Below are positions 1 through 10,934 of a stretch of DNA of 64,000 bases, piece by piece. This DNA comes from Eucommia ulmoides (taxonomy: Eukaryota > Streptophyta > Magnoliopsida > Garryales > Eucommiaceae). Every line of letters begins with the position of its first letter. Position 1 is the first letter of the stretch. The position numbers were made by a program, and so were the translations under genes. Under the pieces are notes generated by a model. The model was not told where the DNA came from, made no database searches, and was given only the letters and a program-made list of their open reading frames with translations. The stretch covers positions 2,604,001 to 2,668,000 of the forward strand of contig CM028335.1 in assembly GCA_016647705.1 (NCBI GenBank), in the 5' to 3' direction.

Positions 1-507
1 TCCTATTTTTATCTTCATTCTCCCTTCCTTAATAATAAGATAATTTAAAAAAAAAACAATCATAAATTATAATATAGAGTAAATATAATATTAAAAGTAG
101 GTGAATTTTTTGTTTTATTTTAAATTGTCTTATTAAAAAATAGTATTTTTTTGGTGAACAATTCATGAAATTAAAATTTCTACTCCACGTGTTACAATTA
201 TTTTTTTAAAAATTTAAAATTATTATAAAAAATTCAAAAATTATTGTATATTATAGAAGTTATTATAATTTTTTTTTTTACAATGAAAAGTTACAATTTT
301 TTTTTTTTATGTATTTCAGACTAAAATTAATATAATGCGTGAACGGCATAGATTAAAATTTTAATTTTGTCAATTCTCTTTATTTAAATTATAAAAAATA
401 TAGAATAAAAATCAAGCATCCAAAGATTCCTCATTTTATTCTCCGCCGAATTCAACCAACTTTTCGATTTAAAAATTTCTAATCATTAAGCCACAAACCC
501 AATAATC
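1..507. other. AT-rich intergenic DNA
   Basis: Poly-A/T-rich sequence with no credible ORF and no repeat end that I can define. The MITE described next begins at its right edge. Confidence 0.5.
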
Positions 508-609
508 TCAAATGGGGTTTTGACACTTTGTACCCTTGAAATTTGACTATTATTTCATTTTGGTCCCAATACTTTCAATTTAACACGTGACTCCCTAGAG
601 TTTTATAAT

Positions 610-1605
610 TGTTGGTGTCAAAAAATGGCGAGCACCTACAGTATGGTCCGGACAGGTGACATGTGAGAATTCGTTGCTAACGTGGAGGTGGTGAACTAGT
701 GAACCCGAGATTAATGAACTTCTGACGCTTTGAAAATCTTTACGATCCAACCTAAGCTTCTCGCTAGACTCCGAGCTAAATTACTCTCCGGATTGTTCCA
801 ATCTTTGAGCTGAGTTCCAAACCGCACTCCGAGTACCTGCACAGAGGCCTACTAGGGTTACGCCCGGTAAGACCCCTCCGGCGTGAGAATAAGTATCCGA
901 GGAGAGAAGGCTAAAGTGCTCTAGAGTGAATCAGAAGCATTTACCTTTGGGCATTGGAGGTCAGGGAGTATTTATCGAGTGCTGGGCTCAATTAGCGCCG
1001 TGAAATTAGGGAGTCGAGCTCGATTAATTAACCTAATTCATCTGACAGTCAATGAGCTTATGGACTAAGGCTTTAAACACCTGAACTGGGCTTTTTGGCC
1101 TATTTTGTAGAAGTCCATGAGCCAACCCTCTTGAAATGGAAAGTAATGGCCCGTTTTTAGTCCCTCTGGACGATCAGGAGGTGGAGAGAGTGTCAAAACA
1201 GTTTCGGTAGCTTCAAAACGGCCTTAAGAGGCCCTATATGTTGGAGAATCTGAGCTGAGAGTGCTCGGGCACTTCAGCTCGGCTCTCTAATTATCAAAGA
1301 GAAAATGGAAGCCCAATTGGAGAGGATCCGAGCTAAGGGTGCTTGGACCCCTCAGCTCGGACGTGTCGCCTCATTATTTATTAGAAGGCCCCCTTTCTGC
1401 ATAAGTCCGAGCTGAGGGTGCTCGGGCACCCCAGCTCAGTGTTGTGTCTTCAATTCCATTCAAGGGCTCCATTTGGGGGTTGATCCGAGTTGAGGGTGCT
1501 CGAACCCCTCTTCTCGAACGAACTACCGGTGCCTTGTCTGACCGTTTTCTCATACTTGTCGCAATAACCTCCACGTGGCGCATGTAACGAAATTCCTCCA
1601 CATCA
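610..1605. mobile_element. Solo LTR (fossil), ~1.0 kb
   Basis: The block begins TGTTGGTGTC and ends CCACATCA. The exact 5-bp duplication ATAAT flanks it at 605-609 and 1606-1610. Removing the block and one ATAAT restores the sequence seen in intact family-A MITEs, an empty-site argument that fixes both ends. TG...CA termini and a 5-bp duplication are standard for LTR retrotransposons. No internal region remains, so it is a solo LTR left by recombination. Superfamily is undetermined; it is old and inactive. Confidence 0.75.
1249..1519. repeat. Four ~78-bp tandem repeats, each with a hairpin
   Basis: Near-palindromes with the core GAGCTGAGGGTGCTCGGGCA start near 1249, 1329, 1407 and 1485, about 78 bp apart. 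Each can fold into a stem of roughly 14 bp. They lie in the 3' half of the solo LTR. Confidence 0.75.
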
Positions 1606-1850
1606 ATAATGATCCCACTTCAGTCCAAATTAATAGCTACATGACAATTTCAAAAGATCAATTGCATCACCTGTTGTGCGCTCAACTATTTATAAGAGTA
1701 CTTTAAGAATATTTTCATTTTCTTCCTTTGTCCTTTACAAATTTTCAATAACAAAAAAAATACAAATGTACATGTTTGTTTGTGTGTGTGTGTGTATATA
1801 TAGTTTGACAAATGAGTATTTGTGATTGTATTATGAAGGAGAAAGGAGGA

Positions 1851-1873
1851 GGGGAGGGGGGGGGGGGGGGGGG
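1851..1873 (+). repeat. G-tract (18 uninterrupted G)
   Basis: GGGGA followed by 18 G, inside family-A MITE copy 1 and after a GT/TA microsatellite near 1785-1802. Such a tract can form G-quadruplexes and is prone to length error in assemblies. Confidence 0.9.
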
Positions 1874-1998
1874 AATGGAGGTTGAAAATACCATATGATC
1901 TCTTAAAAATAATAAAATGCGCGGCAAATGACTATTTATAGTCCAAAATTATAATGAGAATTTCGGACTGCAATGGGATGATTAGGAAATTTTATGTA

Positions 1999-2391
1999 AG
2001 ATGTTTCTATGGCAAGTTATTTATTTTATCCTTAATTTTAAAAAAGTCCCATATGTAAGTATAACTTGTGTTTTAGTCCTGCACATTAAAAAAAAAGACA
2101 GAAAATCCAATACACGCGTTACACTCTCGCAGTTACATGTATCAACTTGTGTGTAAAATATTTATTAGATATAACAAATATTATACAAGCACATGTAACA
2201 GAGTTATATGTAATTTGTAATCTGTAACTAATATTCCACAGGTATTTATAACTAATATTACACAGAAGTGAGTACATGTGAGATTAATACGCAAACAAAA
2301 ATCAATTGAAAGGACTAAATCAAAACTTGTGTTTTAAATGGGACTAATAACATATTACACCTGCTATATGGGAGTAATCACCAATTATCCC
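1999..2391. mobile_element. Family-B element, Mutator-type MITE
   Basis: It is inserted in the family-A MITE. The 9-bp repeat TTTTATGTA flanks it at 1990-1998 and 2392-2400. Nine-bp duplications are typical of Mutator-like elements. Terminal inverted repeats are weak. Related copies lie at 16399-16934, 22404-22960 and 24872-25128. All share a block resembling ACACGCGTTACACTCTCGCA followed by AT-rich sequence. Confidence 0.7.
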
Positions 2392-2479
2392 TTTTATGTA
2401 TTCCAACTGAAACATGTGGACCAAAGTGAAATTTAATCAAGCTTCAAGGGTATAAAGTGTCAAAATCCCTTTCAAATTC

Positions 2480-3045
2480 ATCAATTGTTTAAGCTAACCT
2501 TAATCCTTATCTGATCTCAATGTTTTGCTCCGGCCCCCCCTCTAAACACCAGATCCACCGTGTCACGGCGGTTTTTCACTTTTCCAGCACACAGTTTCTC
2601 TCTCCCTCTCTCTCTCGTGGACCAACCACCCTTGATCCTGACACCTAATCTTCTCTCTCTCTTCTTCGTTTTCGCTCCCTTCCTCATCTCTCGTTGAATC
2701 GATGCTAATGCCCATAGATTCTTCAATCCGATTGGGTTTTTCGTAGTTGAAATCGATCTGGGTCGTCAATTTTTCCAGGTTTTTCTTAATTTCAAACTCC
2801 ATTTAACCCCCAATTCATGATTTCTCACATGGGTTCTTCTCAAAATTGATTCAAAATGCCTGTAGATTCGTCAGCCCATCTGGGTTTCTACGAATCCGAT
2901 TTTGTTTTTCGCCGTTGACATCGATCTGGGTCATCAATTTTTTTTCTAGAATTTAACCCCCAATTCATGATTTCTCACATGGGTTCTTCTCAAAATTGAT
3001 TCAAAATTTCCCCCCGATCCGATTCGTTTGATTTAATCTGTAAAT
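2480..3045 (+). promoter_or_regulatory. ABHD18-like gene promoter/leader with duplicated uORF block
   Basis: CT-rich leader-like sequence (2580-2680) precedes a ~148-bp tandem duplication (about 2708-2855 and 2856-3003). Each unit carries an upstream ATG, at 2708 and 2856. These open small ORFs reading MPIDSSIRLGFS and MPVDSSAHLGFYESDFVFRR. The main ATG follows at 3046. Whether both uORFs are in the mature mRNA depends on the transcription start and on any leader intron, which I cannot see. Confidence 0.5.
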
Positions 3046-6000
3046 ATGGTGACCATCAATCTCGGAATGCTCCATTACGTGTTAGATCATGTCTACGGCG
3101 CGTTTATGCACCGAACGAAGATCAGTACGCCGTTCTTCTCGAGGGGATGGGGCGGCAAAAAGCTTGATCTCCTGGAGAGACTGATTAATCAGCTGTTTCC
3201 GACCGCCGCCGCCGGCGAGAACTGGCCGCCGACGCTGGTTCATCCCACTTGGAGGACTGTTTGGGAGAGCAAAAACGCTTGTTTGAGAGAAGGGGTTTTC
3301 AAAACTCCATGCGATGAACAGCTTTTTAGTGCTTTGCCGGTGGAGAGTCACCTTGCTAGGGTTGCTTTCCTGTCGCCGAAGTTTGTGCCGCCGGAGAAGA
3401 TGGCCTGTGTAGTTCATCTTGCAGGTAAATTTACAGTTTATTTATTTATTATTTAATTTTTGATTAATTTTACAGTGTTTTGTTCTGTAAATGTAGATTA
3501 ATCAGTAGATAATCAAAGTTGTGATTCTGTTCTTGATCTGCATTGTTAAAAAACTAAGATTTCTTGCGATTTTTTTAATGAAGTATATATATGAAACTTA
3601 AAGGGTACAAAATGTAATTAAACTCAACCGCGTTGTTAGTGGAGAGTGAAATTTTTGGGCGAGAATTTTCATAAACCCATCCCGAGCATTGGTTTCCCTC
3701 AAATTAATCTAAGCAAAAAGACAATTTTTTTTTAAAAATGTCCTCATTTATTAATAGATAATGAATTTATGTCCTCTTTTTTTTTTTTTTTTCTAATTAA
3801 TGGCCTGAAAAATGATTTTTTTTTTTTTTTTGTTTTTTTTTTGTGTTAAAAATTGATAATAGGGCTTCGTTTGGATGAACGGATTTGAAATCAAGTGATT
3901 TAAGACTGCGTTTGGGTGAAGTATTTGATGAGTGTAATTTTCCTAAGAAAATTTTGTTTGATAAAAGTTCTCGAAATCAAATAATTTCTTCAAATACCTT
4001 ACCCAACATACGCAAAGGTAGTGTTTGGTTGTAAGAAATTGGAGCCTCGGAATTGACATTAAAAATAAATGCATAAAAAATTTCAAGTCTTTTTTTTTTG
4101 TTAATATTCATCTAGTGTAAATTGAAATCTTAAATTTATAATGTTTGATTGTAAATATTTGAAAATTTGAAAATTACCACAATAATTTTTTTTTCGTAGA
4201 TAGCATAAAATATTTAGGTTTCAAATTTGAGTGTTTTAACGGCTTTAATTTTTTTTTTTCTTCCGAACGGAATGTGAATTAAAAAAAAAACATTTCTAGT
4301 CAAATTTATCGGGCATGGAACGTTTTAAAAGCTATGATGGAAGGCCGAAGACACACACACATATATATATGTGTGTGTATATATATATATTTCCTCTTAT
4401 TTATTTAAATAATAAATCCGGATTACATGTGATGAAGATGATGTTTCTTCTGATTAATGAGTTAAAGCTTTATCTAGCGGCGGAGCTACTTAGTGACTAC
4501 TGCCTGGGAGGACTCGAGCGCGCCCTGAAATTTTCACTATTACCCTTATACTTTCAGAAAAAATAAATAAATTTAAATTCCTTAAAATTTTACATAACCC
4601 CGATTTTAAAAATATTCAATAAACTCCCTAGAAAAATTTTAGCCCTCTCCGACCAATTTTTTGGATCCGTCTTTGGCTTATGCATTTGTTTACGCAGGAA
4701 CTGGGGACCATAGCTTTGAGCGGAGGCTGCGTTTAGGTGGACCGTTATTGAAAGAAAACATAGCAACCATGGTTTTGGAGAGGTAAATGTCAATGTTAAC
4801 CCTCGCATAAACAACAATTGATTTTTTAAATTTTTTTTTTTTTTTTTAAATTTCAGCCCATTTTACGGACAAAGGAGACCGATGCTACAACGAGGTGCGA
4901 AACTCTTGTGCGTTAGCGACTTGCTTTTACTGGGAAGAGTCACCATTGAAGAGGCCAGAAGTCTGCTATATTGGTTAGACTTCGAAGCTGGATTCGGAAA
5001 AATGGGTGTTTGTGGACTCAGCATGGGTAAAAAGAAAAATCATTTTATTCTCTATGAAAAACCGAATCTTTGAAACAGGAACATCTTTTCAAAAACGTTC
5101 TTCTTTTTGCTATATATAACTCTCTTTATTCTCTATTAAAAACCGAATCTTGAAACAAGAACATCTTTTCAAAACCGTTTTTCTTTTTGCTATATTTCTC
5201 ACTTTATTCTCTATTAAAAACCGAATCTTTGAAACAAGAACATCTTTCAAAACTGTTTTTTTTGCTATATATAACTTTTTTTTTTAATCTTTTTTATTAA
5301 TTCCTGCTATATAAATTTCTCTATAAATGCTCTCTATCGTTCTGAACTTATGTTTTATCCCTTGTTTTTTGGAAAACGTTTTTTTTTTAAATGCTTAATT
5401 CTCATCGTCGGGGAAATAGAATTGAAAACTCACAGTATCCTCTACTAAAAAACGAATAATTATATACAAGAACGTGTTTCCGAAACCTTTTTTTCCCGCT
5501 ATATATAAATTTTGAAGAAATTATTAGATTATCTTTCAAATATTTTATGTATTTTGTCCACGTTTTTCTTTCTCTTTATTTTTTTAGTCATTTAGTTAAC
5601 ATCAACTAGATTGAATCTATGGAGTCAACGTTATTTAGTGTTGAATTTGTTATTGATATCGTAGTTAACGTTAACTAAAATACCGATCAAGACATAGGAT
5701 AAAAAAAATAAAAATAAAAATAGAGAATTATATAATAGATATTAAGAACCACTATAACAATTTTTTCTTACTCGTTTCTTATTTATTCATAGTTTTGTAA
5801 AAATCTCTACAAAAAGCACTCTATTGCTCTAAACTCATGTTTTATCCCATATTTTCGGGTTTCACGTTCAAATATAATAATGTGCAGCTTTCAGGCAGAA
5901 CTTCGATTTCCATTTATTGAGTGTGAAATTGAATTAAAAAAGTAAAAATGATTTTTTTTTTTATTCTCCTCCTCCGGTATATAGGGGGAGTACACGCCGC

Positions 6001-8394
6001 TATGGTGGGATCTTTGCACCCTACGCCTATCGCCACTCTTCCATTTCTCTCTCCACATTCCGCCGTCGTGGCTTTTTGTGAAGGAATTTTAAAGCACGGC
6101 ACTGCTTGGGAGGCACTAAGAGATGATCTTTCCATGCAGAGTCTTGAGGAAGTCAGAGAGCGGTTGCGGAACGTTTTGTCACTCACCGACGTCACTCGTT
6201 TTCCAATCCCCAAGAAACCTGACGCTGTTATTTTTGTCGCGGCCACCGTAAGTTCCTTTTTTTCTTCTCGAAATGTTTCGTTCCCATATTTCTGTTTCTG
6301 TTCCCAAAAGACACTATACAAACGTGGCCTTTACAGTTAATGTTCACTTAAATCATGTCTGGTTGAATGAAATGGAATCAAAATTTAAATAAATCTGTTT
6401 AAAATTCGATTCCATTCCAAGGAATGCAATTCGATTATCCCCTAGCCAAACATACTCTTACGGCATGTTTGGTTGGACGGAATGGAATGAGGGTGGAATG
6501 AAATGGAAGAAGTAATGGAATGAGAGAAGGAATGGAATAGAATTGTGAATGGAATCACTATTTCATTATCTTGTTTGGTTGGTATGGAATGAAAGAAAGA
6601 ATGGAATAGTGAAATATAATAAAATTTTCATTTTGCCCTTATAAAATTATTATTATATTATCTTCTTGGTTGGTTATAACAAAATTTTATTATATTTCAC
6701 TATTTTATTCCTTTCCTCATTTTATTATATTTCACTATTCAACTCAATTTTAAGTTTTTATTCTCTAATTTCTATTTTTGTTCTCAATTTTCCGTTTCTA
6801 TTTTTTAATTTCTGTTTTTGTTCTCAATTTTCAGTTTCCTTTTTCAATTTTCCGTTCTCTAATTTTCTATTTTTTGTTCTCAATTTTCAATTTATATTCT
6901 CAATTTTTTTCTTTTGTTCTCAATTTTCTGTTTTTATTCTCAATTTTCGATTTCCGTTCTCAATTTTCTATTATCTAATTTTATGTTTTTGTTCTCAATT
7001 TTCAGTTTTTATTCTCAATTTTCAGTTTTCGTTCTCAATTTTCCGTTCTCTAATTTTATATTTTTGTTCTCAATTTTCAGTTTATGTTCTCAATTTTCAA
7101 CTTCTGTTCTCAATTTTCTGTTCTCTAATTTTATGTTTTTGTTCTCAATTTTTAGTTTATGTTCTTAATTTCCTATTCTCTAATTTTCTGTTTTTGTTCT
7201 CAATTTTCGGTTTATGTTCTCAATTTTCTGTTTCTATTATCAATTTTCAGTTTTAATTCTCAATTTTCTAGTTCTGTTCTCAATTTTCTATTTCTATTCT
7301 CAACTTTCTGTTCTCTAATTTCTGTTTTTGTTCTCAATTTTTAAGGACTTAATTACAAGGACTATCATGTAATTTAAGATATTGATTTAATTGGGTTGGA
7401 ATCTCATTCCACCCCATCTCAAATGAAATCCCATTCTATCCAATTTCATTCCAATGGAATCACAAAAGTGATTCCAATGGAGAACCAAACAACGGAATAG
7501 AAATCGAGGACGGAATGCGATTCCATTCCGCCTTCGATTCCATCCAACTAAACATGCCGTTAGGGTCCATTTGGATTGAAAGAAATGGGGATAAGAGAAA
7601 AGAGGAGAAATTGAGAGAAAATACAGGCAAATGACCTTGAAGTCCTTAATCTCTTTTTTCTTTTAATGAGATTACCAAACAAGATGGTGAGAAAAGATAA
7701 ATTCTCCTCCTCTCTTATGGTCTGTTTGGGCGAGGTATTTGAAGAAATGAAATACCTTTTTCAAATACCAAACGCACCCTTAATGAAATTTCTTCTCTTC
7801 TCTCCATTTCCCTCAATCCCAACGGACGGTTATTCGACGCCATAAATCCTTAAAACCAGGCAAATTTGAAGTATATCTTAATCATCTTCTTGTTTTTCAT
7901 TCTACTTGGTGCAATTTCATATGCATATATGCATTGTACGATGAGTATTCGTTTGGCATACAGTTTAGCAGTCTGAAACTGCAGTCTGGTCATTCGTGAA
8001 ACTTAAGCTTAACGGGTCATAATTATGTTAAATTTCAAAACGCGGGTTTTATCCGTAATCGAATTTTTGTATTGGGTAAACTTGATTTCTTGATTTTTTT
8101 TCATTTTCCATAGGTTTTTTACCAATATAGTTGGATGATTTATTGCATCCGGGGTAATTATAGTTCAGGGGTTTTGACACTTTGCACCCCTGAAGTTTTC
8201 CCGTTATTTCATTTTGGTCCCCATAGTTGCAATTTAAACACATGGCACCCTGAAGTTCCGTAATCATCCCACTTTAGTCCAAATTAATAACTCCATTACA
8301 GTTTTTGGATGATAAACTATTATCTATTGCTGTGCACTCAAACTATTTTAAGGGGATTTTATGGGTATTTTCAACCTCTTTCTTTTTCCCTCAA

Positions 8395-8451
<57 letters not shown>

Positions 8452-8989
8452 AGTATTTGAATGGGAAGGAGAATAGGAAGAAAGGAGGAGGTCGAACTTG
8501 CCCACAAAGGTTAGGTGCATGGCATGTGATTATTTTCAATGATTAAGAAACTTTAAGGTGTCATATATTCGAATTGAAATCATAGGGACCGACGATGAGA
8601 TTTTTGTCAAACAAGGGGTTCAAAGTGTCAAAACCCCTTGTAGTTCATTTGAAGTTATATATCTCAAATCTAAAACCTGGGTTTTGTCTAGAATCGAAAT
8701 CTTTGTAATGGGTAAAGTGAATTTCTTGATTGTTTTTTCATTTTTCCAGCCTTTTTTAATTATTAATATTATTATTATTCGTTAACACAATAATTCGGAA
8801 TGTGTGTTTCAGGATGATGGATACATCCCAAAGCACTCTGTTTTGGAGCTTCAGAAAGCATGGCCGGGGTCGGAAGTGAGATGGGTCACCGGCGGACACG
8901 TGTCGTCCTTCCTCCTCCACAACGGCCAGTTCCGCCGGGCAATTGTTGATTCCCTGAACAGACTGCAATGGAAGGAGTCTCCCTTGTGA
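3046..8989 (+). CDS. ABHD18: ABHD18-like alpha/beta-hydrolase, 5 exons, 357 aa
   Basis: Exons: 3046-3424, 4698-4782, 4857-5026, 5985-6247, 8813-8989. All introns are GT-AG and the phases join without error (1074 nt including the stop). The protein matches the plant ABHD18-like family, whose members are of similar size. The nucleophile elbow is GLSMGG with Ser210, and exons 3 and 4 join inside the Gly212 codon of that motif. His328 in GGHVSSF and Asp300/Asp301 in DDGYIP are the likely triad partners. No clear signal peptide or membrane helix is visible. Substrate and cell site are unknown; hydrolase or lipid-handling activity is inferred from the fold only. Exon 1 starts MVTINLGMLHYVLDHVYG, the usual family N-terminus. 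Intron 4 (2565 bp) is full of MITEs and intron 3 holds tandem repeats. The gene looks intact. Confidence 0.88.
3425..4697 (+). other. Intron 1 of the ABHD18-like gene
   Basis: AT-rich intron with long poly-T runs. MITE-like remnants carry the common GTTTGGATGAACGG / CAACATACGCAAAGG type ends (about 3862-4020). There is an (AC/TA)n tract near 4350-4392. No internal coding sequence. Confidence 0.5.
5043..5275 (+). repeat. Three tandem ~80-bp repeats in intron 3
   Basis: Units starting at about 5045, 5125 and 5203 share TTTATTCTCTATTAAAAACC, GAAACAAGAACATC and TTTTTGCTATAT. A fourth, diverged unit lies near 5440-5510. Confidence 0.8.
6344..6457. mobile_element. Small MITE-like palindrome in intron 4
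   Basis: About 110 bp with complementary ends, ATGTCTGGTTGAATG on the left and CCTAGCCAAACATACT on the right. It abuts the larger Tourist-type element directly. Target duplication not resolved. Confidence 0.4.
6461..7559. mobile_element. Tourist-type (PIF/Harbinger) MITE, copy 1
   Basis: The ends CGGCATGTTTGGTTGGA and its inverse TCCAACTAAACATGCCG are flanked by the 3-bp duplication TTA (6458-6460 and 7560-7562). A 3-bp TWA duplication is the PIF/Harbinger signature. The inner flanks are rich in GGAATGGAAT-type sequence. The centre (about 6749-7344) has grown into a minisatellite. A second copy in the opposite orientation lies at 14085-15101. Confidence 0.8.
6749..7344 (+). repeat. ~20-bp minisatellite TTCTCAATTTTCNGTTTNTG
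   Basis: About 30 degenerate units of a ~20-bp pyrimidine-rich motif, some shortened by loss of part of the unit. It produces long Phe/Leu/Ser-rich open frames that are not genes. Confidence 0.85.
7563..7830. mobile_element. MITE with a nested small palindromic MITE
   Basis: The outer ends GGGTCCATTTGGATTGA and TCAATCCCAACGGAC are inverted. Inside, at 7722-7785, lies a ~64-bp palindrome (GTCTGTTTGGGCGAGGTATT ... AAATACCAAACGCACCC). It is all within intron 4 of the ABHD18-like gene. Confidence 0.5.
8168..8640. mobile_element. MITE family A, copy 2
   Basis: Starts GGGGTTTTGACACTTTG and ends CAAAGTGTCAAAACCCC plus TTG. The exact 7-bp repeat TAGTTCA flanks it (8161-8167 and 8641-8647). A (CT)n(TA)n compound microsatellite sits in its middle (8396-8448). 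The element lies 172 bp before exon 5 of the ABHD18-like gene. Confidence 0.75.
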
Positions 8990-9376
8990 CAGATTTTTTC
9001 TTTTTCTTTTTCTTTTTCCAGGAATCTCCCAATTGATGAAATGAAATAGATTGATAAATTGCATTTTTACACCACTGATATTCAAATGCAATCTCATTGC
9101 GCTGCCCAGGCGTTTTCATTTTTACAATGTACGTAATGAAGTTTGATTTTTGTCTTTTAATTGGTTCAAATCAACAAGTTTCGATCATCTTAATTATCAA
9201 ATTGACAACACCGTTCGTCATAATTAAAGAAATATATAGGATAGTGTGATTTACGTGTTGTTGCTCTAACAATTACGATGACTAAAACGTGATGGAACGA
9301 CCATTTAGAAAGAAAATTCAAACTTCAGGAGACACATTGTGATTCTACTCGAACTTTAAGGGTACAAAATGTGATT

Positions 9377-9411
<35 letters not shown>

Positions 9412-10242
9412 AAAGTGTCTTAATAGTAAATTAGAACATCTCGCAAGCATGACTTACCAAATTTGTCTATACGTATAATATCGAATGACCCACCGAACTG
9501 ACCAAATTTGTCTATATGTATAATATTGAATGATCTACTGAACTGACTCGCTGAATGTGGACATGACACGATTTGGTCATTTTGTTTTTGTGCGAGAGTA
9601 GGGGTCCATTTTGCATTTTCTTTGTCCAAATTTTGTAAAATAAATTAGAGGTTTTTGCACGTCACATCCTTAAAATTTTCGAGAAATGTCATTTTTATTC
9701 CTATTATTTCAATTTAAACTCATTAAACCCTGAAATATACAAATCGTATCAAACAAGTCTTAATTGTCACATCGTCATTGTTTTTGACGGAAATCACCCA
9801 CATGTCAAGCACGAAAATCGTCCACATAGGCGATTTTTGTAAAAGAAAAAAAAAAGGTGGAGATAACGTTTGGACTTAATTGATACGATTTGGATGTTTC
9901 AGGGTTTAAAGTATTCAAATTGAAAGTATAAGGACTAAAATGAAATTTTTCTAAAACTTATAATGGTGCAAAAAGTTCAATAAATTATTTCACCGACTTT
10001 AAAAATTAATTTTAGGTGTTTCTACACTTTATATCCTAAAAGTTTGATCACATCATTTCACTTTGGTCCCCATGTTTGCGATTTAAACACAGCACCCTGA
10101 AATTCAGTAATCATCCCTCTTCAGTCAAATTCAATAACTCTATTATAATTTTGGACAACAAACAATCTACTACAGTGCATCAATTGTTTTTAAGAGGATT
10201 TTAAAAAAAAATACATATATACACATATATTCATATATAATT
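8990..10242. other. Downstream region with decayed family-A MITE pieces
   Basis: Holds a (TA)n tract at 9380-9408, a diverged family-A-like block at about 9655-9975, and a truncated family-A copy at about 10013-10240. No coding region is credible. A polyadenylation site for the ABHD18-like gene must lie in its first few hundred bases, but I cannot fix it. Confidence 0.5.
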
Positions 10243-10790
10243 GATGATAGTGGATTTGGTCATGGGCCGAGCAATGGAAAGACCCAGGGATTCTTGAACA
10301 GGTCTGAAAGGCCTAGAGTCACCATGACTAATGGGCTTAAGCCTTGGGAAAGAGGAGAACGCCTAGAACAAGTCCACGAGTACTCAAACTTAGATTTACG
10401 CGTGGGTCGGGTCCAAGGGGCAATTCCGACAGAAAATTCGTTAGAGAGAGTCACGCTTATGTCACGCCTAAAGAATCTACGCATGCAAGAGGATGCGAGG
10501 ATAACAGAATCATGATTACACTTATTACGGAATCACAATTACATTGATAACAGAATTATGGTTGTAGACTTTTTCCCTCCCCTCATTCTCGCTTTATGAA
10601 GGACTATATAAATCTCAGGTTAGCGTGAGGTAAGGAGGACACAACTTGAATTTATAATCAACTCAATATTATCTTCTAGAAGAGATACTTACTCTCACGT
10701 CGGAGATTCTTCATCGGGATCCATTCTCTCGGTATTTAGAATTTGTGCAGACATTCTAAGTGCAAGAAGCGTAACAACATAGGAATTAAT
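10243..10790 (+). mobile_element. LTR fossil, + orientation
   Basis: Unique-looking block with a TATA-like TATATAAATC near 10604 and a 3' part reading AATTTGTGCAGACATTC. It is clearly related to the reverse-oriented block at 31690-32215. Both share TACGCGT-GGTCGGGTCCAAG, a GATAACAGA-TTCATGA stretch and the same order of parts. It is best read as a decayed LTR, probably of a gypsy-type element. The ends and any target duplication are not certain, and no internal region is present. Confidence 0.45.
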
Positions 10791-10934
10791 TATAAATTTA
10801 GTAATGTTTTTTTTAGTATACCCACGAGTACCTACACACCCACACAGGGTGTGAGACTAACCTCGTTCGGGGTGCATGGCTGCCCTTCACAATAAGTGTT
10901 TTTTCGCAGACTCAAATCCCTAATCTTGCAAAGG

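Larger units (their letters stand above)
514..2471. mobile_element. MITE family A, copy 1, with two nested insertions
   Basis: It starts GGGGTTTTGACACTTTG and ends with the inverted form AAAGTGTCAAAATCCC. The 6-bp repeat TCAAAT flanks it (508-513 and 2472-2477). It is interrupted by a solo LTR (610-1605) and by a family-B element (1999-2391). Other copies of family A lie at 8168-8640, 36710-37225 and 46578-46975, with fragments near 9655-9975 and 10013-10240. Those copies supply the uninterrupted form used to set the nested boundaries. I cannot place the family in a superfamily from its 6-7 bp target repeat. Confidence 0.75.

Noticed and set aside
6666-7344. Long + strand ORFs rich in Phe, Ser, Leu (up to 196 codons)
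   Set aside because: They follow a ~20-bp tandem repeat in several frames at once inside a MITE; no domain, no codon bias, and they lie in an intron.
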